Source: an uncultured Sterolibacterium sp. (lineage in GTDB: Bacteria; Pseudomonadota; Gammaproteobacteria; Burkholderiales; Rhodocyclaceae). From it: DNA of 37,218 nt. The stretch covers positions 1 through 37,218 of the forward strand of contig CAILCO010000088.1 of the NCBI GenBank assembly GCA_903832735.1, in the 5' to 3' direction. The notes under the pieces were generated by a model. The model worked only from the letters and a program-made list of their open reading frames with translations. It did not search any database and was not told where the DNA came from. This document shows, in pieces, positions 28,741 to 37,218 of the stretch (positions are counted from its first letter, which is position 1; the number at the start of each line of letters is the position of its first letter). Both the position numbers and the translations under genes were made by a program.

Positions 28741-30267
28741 CTATGCGCTCCTGACTGGAATCTTGGCGATCTTCGCCTGCCATTCGCGAGGTCCGGTGTC
28801 ATGCACCGAGACGCCCTGGGAGTCGACGGCGACGGTCACCGGCATGTCCTTCACGTCGAATTCGTAGATCGCTTCCATGCCGAGATCGGCGAAGCCGACC
28901 ACCTTCGAAGTCTTGATCGCCTTAGCCACCAGATAGGCGGCGCCACCCACCGCCATCAGATAGGCCGACCGGTGTTTCTTGATCGCGGCGATGGCGACCG
29001 GACCCCGTTCCGCCTTGCCGACCATGGAGATCAGACCGGTTTCCGCGAGCATCATTTCGGTGAATTTGTCCATGCGCGTGGCGGTGGTCGGGCCGGCCGG
29101 TCCGACCGCCTCATCGCGCACCGGATCGACCGGGCCGACGTAGTAGATGACGCGGTTGCGGAAATCCACCGGCAGTTTCTCGCCCTTCGCCAGCATATCC
29201 TGGATGCGCTGGTGCGCGGCATCCCGTCCGGTGAGCAACTTGCCGTTCAGGAGCAGCACCTCGCCCGGTTTCCATGAGGCGACTTCCGTCTGGGTCAGGG
29301 TGTCGAGGTTTACGCGGCGGCCCTTGGAGGCGTCGTAGGTCAGTTGCGGCCAGTCGTCGAGATTCGGCGGAACCAGTCGCGCCGGACCGGAGCCGTCGAG
29401 GTGGAAGTGGGCGTGGCGGGTGGCGGCGCAGTTGGGGATCATGGCCACCGGCAGGCTCGCGGCGTGGGTCGGGTAGTCGAGGATCTTGATGTCGAGCACG
29501 GTGGTCAGGCCGCCCAGGCCTTGCGCGCCGATGCCCAGGGCATTGACCTTGTCGTGGAGTTCGAGGCGCAGTTCCTCGATGCGGGAGAGCTTCTCCTGGC
29601 GCGCTGCTTTCGCTTTCAGTTCGTGCATGTCCAGCGGCGCCATCAAGGATTCCTTGGCGAGCAGCATGGCCTTCTCCGGCGTGCCGCCGATGCCGATGCC
29701 GAGAATCCCCGGCGGGCACCAGCCGGCGCCCATGGTCGGGACGGTCTTCAAGACCCAGTCGACGATGGAGTCGGACGGGTTCAGGGCGTAGAACTTGGCC
29801 TTGTTTTCCGAGCCGCCGCCCTTGGCCGCGCAGATGACATCGAGATGGTCTCCGGCGACCATCTCGATGTGCACCACCGCCGGGGTGTTGTCACGGGTGT
29901 TCTTGCGGGCGCCGGCGGGGTCACTGAGCACCGAGGCGCGCAGCTTATTGTCCGGGTTGAGGTAGGCGCGACGCACGCCCTCATCGACCATCTCCTGCAC
30001 CGAGAGGGTCGCGTCCCAGCGGACGTTCATGCCGATCTTGAGAAACACCACACAGATACCGGTGTCCTGGCAGAGCGGGCGGTGGTCTTCGGCGCACATC
30101 CGCGAGTTGATCAGGATCTGCGCGATCGCGTCCTTGGCGGCGGGATTTTCCTCGACCTCGTAAGCCGCGGCCATCGACTCGATGAAATCGGCGGGATGGT
30201 AATAGCTGATGTACTGGAACGCGTCGGCGATGCTGCTGATGAAGTCTTCCTGGCGTATCGTGGTCAT
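28741..30267 (-). CDS. Class I fumarate hydratase (iron-sulfur)
   Basis: This fumarase interconverts fumarate and malate in the TCA cycle through an oxygen-sensitive 4Fe-4S cluster. The 508-residue protein contains LCQDTGICVVF and GAGWCPPGILGIGIGGT, IPNCAATRHAHFHLDGSG (cluster cysteines), GGGSENKAKF, and the C-terminal beta-domain PAGPTTATRMDKF. The start at 30267 (TTIRQEDFI) matches the family N-terminus. Upstream in-frame ATGs at 30336 and 30375 lack ribosome sites, and the latter lies within a likely promoter (TAGAAT at about 30363-30368). No class II fumarase is in the window. Confidence 0.93.
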   Translation of the reverse strand: MTTIRQEDFISSIADAFQYISYYHPADFIESMAAAYEVEENPAAKDAIAQILINSRMCAEDHRPLCQDTGICVVFLKIGMNVRWDATLSVQEMVDEGVRRAYLNPDNKLRASVLSDPAGARKNTRDNTPAVVHIEMVAGDHLDVICAAKGGGSENKAKFYALNPSDSIVDWVLKTVPTMGAGWCPPGILGIGIGGTPEKAMLLAKESLMAPLDMHELKAKAARQEKLSRIEELRLELHDKVNALGIGAQGLGGLTTVLDIKILDYPTHAASLPVAMIPNCAATRHAHFHLDGSGPARLVPPNLDDWPQLTYDASKGRRVNLDTLTQTEVASWKPGEVLLLNGKLLTGRDAAHQRIQDMLAKGEKLPVDFRNRVIYYVGPVDPVRDEAVGPAGPTTATRMDKFTEMMLAETGLISMVGKAERGPVAIAAIKKHRSAYLMAVGGAAYLVAKAIKTSKVVGFADLGMEAIYEFDVKDMPVTVAVDSQGVSVHDTGPREWQAKIAKIPVRSA

Positions 30268-30359
30268 GGCATTCTGTCCGTGGGGCGCGGTTGGTCGGGT
30301 GCGTCGTAGCGTAGTGGTGTCCGTAGTGGTGTCCATTGCGCGCTGAACTACAGGCGCAG

Positions 30360-30391
30360 TGCAGAATTCTACCATTCATGCCGCGTCGCGC
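30360..30391 (-). promoter_or_regulatory. Probable sigma-70-type promoter for fumarase
   Basis: On the minus strand CTGGCG, 17 bases, TAGAAT. The -10 box matches the consensus at five of six positions and the -35 box is weak. Transcription would begin about 85 bases before the fumarase ATG. Confidence 0.4.
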
Positions 30392-30426
30392 CAGAGGCGG
30401 CAGCCGCGGGATTTGTGACGTAAGAC

Positions 30427-30442
30427 GGGTGTAAGATTGCTA
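30427..30442 (+). promoter_or_regulatory. Possible sigma-54 (-24/-12) element for acs
   Basis: GGGTGTAAGATTGCT keeps the GG-N10-GC spacing and the TTGC -12 box, but the -24 box is degenerate. It lies 70 bases before acs. A sigma-70 reading (TTGCTA then CATATC) is equally possible. Confidence 0.25.
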
Positions 30443-30512
30443 TCGTTTAATCCTCCGATCATATCCGTTAAGCGGAATCGTTTCATAGTGTCCAGCCAGA
30501 GGAGGCTAGTAG

Positions 30513-32483
<1,971 letters not shown>

Positions 32484-32512
32484 CCGAAGGGTAGCAAGGG
32501 GCGGAGAGAAGA

Positions 32513-32536
32513 GGGCGCCTGCGGGCGCCTTTTTTG
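32513..32536 (+). terminator. Intrinsic terminator after acs
   Basis: GGCGCC, loop TGCG, GGCGCC and a run of six T. It separates acs from the receiver gene, about 110 bases downstream. Confidence 0.85.
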
Positions 32537-32648
32537 ATTTGGCAAGTAGCTAGTCATCGAAGAATTGATGGATGATACGAAGCTGCCGTGCCCCGTGGGA
32601 CCCATCAACGGGGCATGACTGCCTACTCGGCAGGAAGGGGAAACCGAC

Positions 32649-33071
32649 ATGAGCAAGAGCATACTGATCGTCGATGACGAGCCGAACATCGTCATCTGCC
32701 TGGAGTATCTTTTCAAGCGCGAGGGTTTCCAGGTGAATGTGGCCGGCGACGGCGTGGAGGCGCTCAGGAAGATCGCTGAAAGCGCGCCGGACCTGGTGTT
32801 GCTCGATATCATGATGCCGCTGAAAAACGGCTACGAGGTCTGCCAGGAAATTCGCGCCCATCCCGACTGGCGCTCGCTCAAGATCATCATGTTGAGCGCC
32901 AAGGGGCGCGACACCGAAATCCAGAAGGGGCTGGCGCTGGGCGCCGATGCCTACCTGACCAAGCCCTTTGCCACCAAGGAACTGGTGGCGAAAGTCAAAG
33001 AGCTGCTAGTGCCCGTCGTTGCCCAAGGAGCAACCCAGGGTACTTGTGCCGGCGAAGCAGGCGCGGGGTGA
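32649..33071 (+). CDS. Stand-alone receiver (CheY-like) response regulator
   Basis: This 140-residue protein is a complete receiver: DDEP (residues 9-12), phosphoacceptor Asp53 in LLDIMMP, Ser83 in MLSAKG and Lys105 in LTKPF. There is no DNA-binding output; the last 18 residues are low complexity (Ala/Gly/Thr). An AAGGGGAAA stretch precedes the ATG. Its stop overlaps the GTG of the membrane exonuclease gene. A receiver with all catalytic residues beside a kinase-like protein with none suggests that phosphate comes from a kinase encoded elsewhere and that the receiver may signal by binding the neighbour. Confidence 0.92.
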   Translation: MSKSILIVDDEPNIVICLEYLFKREGFQVNVAGDGVEALRKIAESAPDLVLLDIMMPLKNGYEVCQEIRAHPDWRSLKIIMLSAKGRDTEIQKGLALGADAYLTKPFATKELVAKVKELLVPVVAQGATQGTCAGEAGAG

Positions 33072-35221
33072 AGCGGCAGTTTCATCTCGCGCTGGCTGCG
33101 CTCTGCGCTTTCCTCGCGGCCACCGTCCTGGCCGTTGCGCTCGCGCTGTGGCTGGATCTGCCGGCAGGCGATCAGGCCCTGCTGGCGCAGTTGCTGTTGC
33201 CGCGGCTGCCTCTGCTGCTGCTGGTGCTGCTGGCCGCCTGCGGCATTATCGCCTGGACGCTCCACCGGGTCTGGCGCAGACACCTCGCGCCGCCCTGGCT
33301 AATGACCGAGGAACTGCGCCTGATGTTGCGCGCCCGTCGTTCCCTGCGGCTCGCGGAGCAGGGTGCCGCCGCGTTCTCCGGCTTGTCCGTGGAGATCAAT
33401 GCGCTGGCCGATCAGCGCGACGCCCTGGAGCGCGACGTCCTGGAGCAGATCCAGTCCGCCAAGGCCACGCTCGAAGAAGAGAGAAACCGCCTCGCGGCGC
33501 TGATGTCGGAGTTGAGCCAGAGCGTCGTCGTGTGCAATCCCGACGGCCGCATCCTGCTCTACAACAATCGCGCGCGTCGGGAGTTCCAGGCGCTGGCTCA
33601 GGAGGGCGGCACGGCCGGTGCGCTGATCGGCCTGGGCCGTTCGATCTTCGCCGTGGTCGAACGCGACCTGATCAGCCACGGCCTGGACAGTCTGCAACGC
33701 CAACTGGACCGCGGTGATCAGACGCGCGGCGTGAACTTCGTCACGGCCAGCCATGCCGGGCAACTGGTGCGCGTGCAGATGGCCCCCGTGTTGTCCACCG
33801 CTGCCAGTGGCGGACGCCACCTCGGCGGCTATGTCCTGATGCTCGACAACATCACCCGCACCGTCGAACTGGAGAGCCGCCGCGACCAGATCCTGCAGCA
33901 GTTGACCGAAGGCAGCCGGGCCGCTCTGGCGAACATTCGCGCCGCAGTGGAAACCCTGCTCGACTATGGCGACATCGAGGCCGGACAGCGCGACCGTTTC
34001 CTGAGCATCATCAGCGACGAGGTCCGCGGCATGGGCAGCCGGCTCGATCAGACGCTGGAGCGCTACGCCGACTCGCTCAAGGCGCGCTGGCCACTCGAGG
34101 AGATGCAGGGCGCGGACCTGATCGCCGCGGCGCAGCGGCGCATCGAAGCCCGGCTGCAGATCGCGACGCGCGTCGATGAGCTCGATCCGTCGCTGTGGCT
34201 GAAGGTCGACAGCTACTCGTTGATCCAGGCCATCGGTTATCTCGCCAGCCGTCTCAAGGAATCGTTCGGCATCCGGCTGCTGCGCTTTCGCCTCAGCCCC
34301 GCCCCCGCCGGCCGCCTGGCCCATCTCGACATGGTGTGGACCGGTGCGGCGGTGTCCACCGAGACGCTTTCCAGCTGGGAACTGGAAGCGATGAATCTCT
34401 CGGGCGAGGATAGCCCGCTGACCCTGCGCGACGTCATGGACCGCCACGGCGGCGAGTTGTGGTTCCAGCGCATCAGCGCGAGCCAGCAGGCCTACTTCCG
34501 TCTCCTCATCCCGGTGGCCGAGCCCCAGGATGCTGCGGCGGTATTCGCGCACGGCGAGAGCCGGCCGGAATATTATGACTTCGACCTGTTCCTGCGCCGC
34601 GACCAGGACCGCGGCCTGGATGGGCGCGCGCTTTGCGATCTCAGCTACACGGTTTTCGACACCGAGACGACCGGGCTGGAGCCGTCTGCGGGCGACGAGA
34701 TCATCCAGATCGGGGCGGTGCGCATCGTCAATGGCCGTCTGCTCCATCACGAGGGCTATGAACAACTGATCGATCCGCGCCGGCCGCTGCCGCCCGCAGC
34801 GACGGCGATCCACGGCATCACCGGCGAGATGCTCGCCGGTGCGCCGGGCATCGAGCAGGTTCTGCCCGGCTTTCATCAGTTGGCCGAGGACACCATCCTG
34901 GTCGCCCATAATGCCGCCTTCGACATGCGCTTCCTGCAGCTCAAGGAGGCCGCCACCGGTGTGCGCTTCAGCCAGCCTGTGCTCGACACGCTGCTGCTCT
35001 CTTCGGTGATCCATCCGAACCAGGAGTCGCACAAGCTCGAAGCCATCGCCGAGCGCTTCGGCGTCAGCCTGGTCGGCCGCCATACCGCGCTGGGCGACGC
35101 CATCGTCACCGCCGAAATCTTCCTGAAGATGATCCCGTTGTTGAGCGCCATGGGCATCAATACCCTGGAGCAAGCTCTGGCTGCCGCCCGCCAGACCTAT
35201 TACGCTCGCATCGAATACTGA
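33068..35221 (+). CDS. Membrane PAS / degenerate histidine-kinase / DEDDh exonuclease fusion
   Basis: A 717-residue protein. It has two membrane spans (about 5-30 and 40-68), a coiled helix (about 85-150), a PAS-like region (LAALMSELSQSVVVCNPDGR to LMLDNITRTVEL, about 140-268), then DHp- and ATPase-like helices (about 270-485). A DnaQ/EXOIII exonuclease follows (about 525-690). In the kinase-like part the H-box reads LTEGSRAALANI, with Glu where His belongs. The N-box Asn is absent (AIGYLASRL), and no GxGLG lid loop is seen. The exonuclease keeps DTETTGLEP, AHNAAFD and HTALGDA (DEDDh, Asp531/Glu533/Asp619/His672/Asp677). The GTG start at 33068 overlaps the receiver stop (GTGA); a TTG at 33044 is possible. 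Substrate and partners are unknown. Confidence 0.85.
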   Translation: MKRQFHLALAALCAFLAATVLAVALALWLDLPAGDQALLAQLLLPRLPLLLLVLLAACGIIAWTLHRVWRRHLAPPWLMTEELRLMLRARRSLRLAEQGAAAFSGLSVEINALADQRDALERDVLEQIQSAKATLEEERNRLAALMSELSQSVVVCNPDGRILLYNNRARREFQALAQEGGTAGALIGLGRSIFAVVERDLISHGLDSLQRQLDRGDQTRGVNFVTASHAGQLVRVQMAPVLSTAASGGRHLGGYVLMLDNITRTVELESRRDQILQQLTEGSRAALANIRAAVETLLDYGDIEAGQRDRFLSIISDEVRGMGSRLDQTLERYADSLKARWPLEEMQGADLIAAAQRRIEARLQIATRVDELDPSLWLKVDSYSLIQAIGYLASRLKESFGIRLLRFRLSPAPAGRLAHLDMVWTGAAVSTETLSSWELEAMNLSGEDSPLTLRDVMDRHGGELWFQRISASQQAYFRLLIPVAEPQDAAAVFAHGESRPEYYDFDLFLRRDQDRGLDGRALCDLSYTVFDTETTGLEPSAGDEIIQIGAVRIVNGRLLHHEGYEQLIDPRRPLPPAATAIHGITGEMLAGAPGIEQVLPGFHQLAEDTILVAHNAAFDMRFLQLKEAATGVRFSQPVLDTLLLSSVIHPNQESHKLEAIAERFGVSLVGRHTALGDAIVTAEIFLKMIPLLSAMGINTLEQALAAARQTYYARIEY

Positions 35222-35229
35222 TTCCTGGC

Positions 35230-36690
35230 ATGCCCGATCACCAGACCCTGTACAGCCCGCTGAGCGCCGTCATCCGCAGGCAGCCGGTGGTGGTGCCGCC
35301 GACGGCGAGCATAGACCAGGCCCTGCGCATCATGAACGAGGCGAAGGTCGGTTCGCTGGTCGTCACCGATCCCGAGTCGGGCCGGCCGCTGGGCATCTTC
35401 ACCCTGCGCGATCTGCTGAAACGCGTCGCGCTGGCTTCCTGCGACCGCGAGCAACTGATCACCACGGTCATGAGCGGCGCGCGACTGGTCTCGCTCGTCG
35501 GCCAGGCCACGGCTTACCAGGCGGCCCTGGCGATGGCGCAGCATCGCTTGCGGCACATCCTGGTGGTCGATGCGACGGGCCGGCTGATCGGCGTCGTCTC
35601 GCAAAACGATCTGTATGCGCTGCAGCGTGTCGGCATCAGCGAGATCAGCGACGAGATCCGCGAAGCCATGGACATTCCAGCCTTGCAGCATGCCGCGGGG
35701 GAGATCCGGCGTCTGGCCGGCAACATGCTGGCGGCGGGCCTGGGCGCTGAGACGTTGTCCCAGTTCATCTCGACCCTGAACGACATCCTGACACTGCGCG
35801 TGATCGAACTGACCCTGGGCGAGTTCGAACTGCCTGAAATCGACTGGTGCTGGATCGCCCTAGGCTCGGAGGGTCGCTACGAGCAGACCTTCAGCACCGA
35901 TCAGGACAACGGGATCATTTTCGACTGTCCGGCCGATTCCGATTCCGATGCCGACTCCGAAGCCGAAGCGGAGTCCCTGCGCCAGCGCTTCCTGTCCTTC
36001 GCCATGGCGGTCAACCGCAAGCTCGATGCCTGCGGTTTTCCGCTTTGCCGGGGCAACATCATGGCGAGCAATCGAGAGTGGTGTCTTTCCCTGCCCGAGT
36101 GGCGCCGGCAATTTTCCGGCTGGATCCATGAGGCGGAACCCCAGGCCCTGCTCAATGCCTCGATCTTCTTCGACTTCCGGCCGCTCCATGGATCGGCGGA
36201 ACTCTCCGAGCAACTGCGCAACTGGCTGCTCGGCGTGACTGCGGCCAACCCGCTGTTCCTGCGCCGGATGGCGGTCAACGCGCTGCAGTGCAACCCGCCG
36301 CTGGGATGGATCCGCGACTTTGTCTATGACCACGCCGAGCGGTTTCCGCATACCATCGAGCTCAAGATGTACGGCTCCCGACCCTTCGTCGATGCCGCGC
36401 GCATCCTGGCGCTGGCCAATGGCGTCGCGCATACTGGCACGGCGCAGCGCCTGCGTGCGGCGGGCGAGCAGTTGCAGATGCCCGGTGAGGACATAGCGGC
36501 GCTGGTCCAGGCTTTCTACTTCATCCAGTTGCAGCGCTTGCGCCATCAGTATGACGGCAGGTGCGACGGGGAGAACGCCAATCGCATCGATCCCGCCGCG
36601 CTCAACGAGCTCGACCGGCAGATGCTCAAGCAATCGTTCAGGCAGGGGAAAAAATTGCAGCAGAAGCTGCAACTCGATTACCGCCTGTAG
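35230..36690 (+). CDS. CBS-pair / DUF294 nucleotidyltransferase-like protein
   Basis: This 486-residue soluble protein starts with two CBS motifs (about 8-65 and 75-130; IFTLRDLLKRV and GVVSQNDLYAL), which usually bind adenine nucleotides. Next is DUF294, a GlnD-like nucleotidyltransferase fold: GSEGRYEQTFSTDQDNGII holds the GS...DxD metal motif (G212-S213, D224-x-D226), so catalysis is plausible. A Ser/Asp/Glu-rich loop (about 234-248) follows. The DUF294_C helical domain (ASIFFDFRPLHG onward) ends the protein. It starts eight bases after the exonuclease gene, and is probably in the same transcript. Pairs of DUF294 and DnaQ-like genes also occur beside acetate-uptake genes in pseudomonads. 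The nucleotide and target are unknown. Confidence 0.9.
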   Translation: MPDHQTLYSPLSAVIRRQPVVVPPTASIDQALRIMNEAKVGSLVVTDPESGRPLGIFTLRDLLKRVALASCDREQLITTVMSGARLVSLVGQATAYQAALAMAQHRLRHILVVDATGRLIGVVSQNDLYALQRVGISEISDEIREAMDIPALQHAAGEIRRLAGNMLAAGLGAETLSQFISTLNDILTLRVIELTLGEFELPEIDWCWIALGSEGRYEQTFSTDQDNGIIFDCPADSDSDADSEAEAESLRQRFLSFAMAVNRKLDACGFPLCRGNIMASNREWCLSLPEWRRQFSGWIHEAEPQALLNASIFFDFRPLHGSAELSEQLRNWLLGVTAANPLFLRRMAVNALQCNPPLGWIRDFVYDHAERFPHTIELKMYGSRPFVDAARILALANGVAHTGTAQRLRAAGEQLQMPGEDIAALVQAFYFIQLQRLRHQYDGRCDGENANRIDPAALNELDRQMLKQSFRQGKKLQQKLQLDYRL

Positions 36691-36723
36691 CGTGCGGAAT
36701 TGGCGGTCTATTGCCTCGTTCTG

Positions 36724-36753
36724 CAAAAAAAAACGACCACCCAGAGGTGGTCG
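36724..36753 (-). terminator. Intrinsic terminator after the small secreted protein gene
   Basis: On the minus strand CGACCACC, loop TCTG, GGTGGTCG and a run of nine T. It ends the minus-strand gene at 36776 and lies in the convergent gap after the DUF294 gene. Confidence 0.85.
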
Positions 36754-36775
36754 CTTGATCCGGCAAGAAGTGGGT

Positions 36776-37072
36776 TTATGGCTTCTTGGCAGGAGCAGCC
36801 GGCTTGGCGGGAGCAGCCTTCTTTTCAAATTCGGCCACAGCCTTCTCGGAAGCCGCTATTGCCGCATGCGCAGCGGTGAGGGCTTTAAGAGCCGCATCGC
36901 CGTGGCCTTGCATGGTCTTGGGCGGCAGCGCCTTCTGGGCGGCCTTGATGTGCTCCTCCGCTTTGGCAACCGATGCCTTGGCTTCGAGCAAGTCTTTCTG
37001 GGCCTCCGGTCCGCCGGCGAACGCGGCAGAGCTCAGGAGCAGGGAAAACAATACTACGGCGGTCTTTTTCAA
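36776..37072 (-). CDS. Small exported helical protein of unknown function
   Basis: A 98-residue protein. It has a clear signal peptide (KKTAVVLFSLLLSSAAFAGG, cleavage likely after AFA), then Ala/Lys/Glu-rich helices with heptad-like spacing (LLEAKASVAKAEEHIKAAQK and ALKALTAAHAAIAASEKAV), and a Lys/Ala/Pro tail. No cysteine or metal motif is seen. The start is TTG at 37072 with AAGGA six bases upstream. Two direct copies of GGCTCAT(T/C)TAGCGA lie just upstream. I do not recognise a named family; similar small periplasmic helical proteins exist in betaproteobacteria. Confidence 0.7.
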   Translation of the reverse strand: MKKTAVVLFSLLLSSAAFAGGPEAQKDLLEAKASVAKAEEHIKAAQKALPPKTMQGHGDAALKALTAAHAAIAASEKAVAEFEKKAAPAKPAAPAKKP

Positions 37073-37084
37073 GTTAATTCCTTT

Positions 37085-37123
37085 GGCTCATTTAGCGAAT
37101 AACGTGGCTGGCTCATCTAGCGA
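37085..37123. repeat. Direct repeat upstream of the small exported protein
   Basis: GGCTCATTTAGCGA (37085-37098) and GGCTCATCTAGCGA (37110-37123) differ at one base, with a 25-base period. The second extends to GGCTC...GAGCC, a short inverted repeat. The position before the TTG start fits a repressor or activator site. Confidence 0.5.
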
Positions 37124-37182
37124 GCCTGTGGAAGTGGATACTGGCTACATAGCGCACGGGCGCTGGAGCCAGGAGATGCAAA

Positions 37183-37218
37183 ATGAGGACGAGAGAATTG
37201 GCAAGGCTCATCGGGACA
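37183..37218 (+). CDS. Start of a gene running off the right end
   Basis: Twelve codons are visible (MRTRELARLIGT), with AGGAG eight bases upstream. The opening resembles that of helix-turn-helix regulators of the MerR type, but twelve residues are too few to assign a family. Confidence 0.4.
   Translation, partial: MRTRELARLIGT

Noticed and set aside
33299-35173. 624-codon minus-strand frame opposite the membrane exonuclease gene
   Set aside because: It mirrors the plus-strand coding sequence and shows no domain.

Overview
The window looks like the chromosome of a GC-rich betaproteobacterium, probably close to Rhodocyclales. This rests on the tmRNA tag ANDERFALAA, the gyrA-serC-serA-pheA-hisC-tyrA-aroA/cmk-rpsA-ihfB-lapA-lapB-hldA-hldD-cysM order, separate heptose kinase and epimerase genes, and ubiG-gph beside an OmpA gene. 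The exact genus cannot be read from the sequence.

Layout. (1) 1-4.3 kb is accessory DNA. The edge of an IS3-family insertion sequence interrupts a Sel1-repeat gene. Next to it is a compact minus-strand island inserted beside the 3' end of ssrA. It carries a P4-type integrase, an AlpA-like regulator, a previously hidden 43-residue membrane peptide, a DUF1376-like protein, a TubC_N-like protein and a terminase small subunit. The five genes from alpA onward abut or overlap by 1-4 bases. An 8-base motif (GTTACCCC) recurs in front of both the integrase and alpA. The set resembles a phage satellite (PICI-like) or a remnant of one. (2) 4.3-9.0 kb, minus strand: tmRNA, gph, ubiG, an OmpA-family gene, mtaD and a second OmpA-family gene. 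The two OmpA copies are paralogs of equal length, each followed by an intrinsic terminator.

(3) 9.2-27.3 kb, plus strand, is a nearly unbroken housekeeping cluster: gyrA, serine synthesis (serC, serA), aromatic and histidine synthesis (pheA, hisC, tyrA, a fused aroA-cmk), ribosomal protein S1, IHF beta, LPS assembly and core heptose genes (lapA, lapB, hldA, hldD), cysM, a PolB-like 3'-5' exonuclease and a deacetylase-like hydrolase. Stop/start overlaps are frequent and suggest translational coupling. (4) 27.3-30.4 kb holds an intergenic hairpin pair, then murI, a small NrfJ-like secreted protein and a class I fumarase on the minus strand.

(5) 30.5-36.7 kb, plus strand, is the most unusual part. 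Acetyl-CoA synthetase is followed by a stand-alone receiver protein, then a membrane protein that joins a PAS region and a degenerate histidine-kinase core to an intact DEDDh exonuclease, and then a CBS-DUF294 nucleotidyltransferase-like protein. I read this as a signalling module linked to acetate metabolism whose output could be nucleotide or nucleic-acid cleavage or nucleotidyl transfer. (6) The right edge holds a small secreted helical protein on the minus strand and the first codons of another gene on the plus strand.

No stretch longer than 300 bases lacks a gene. No CRISPR array, rRNA or tRNA gene was seen.
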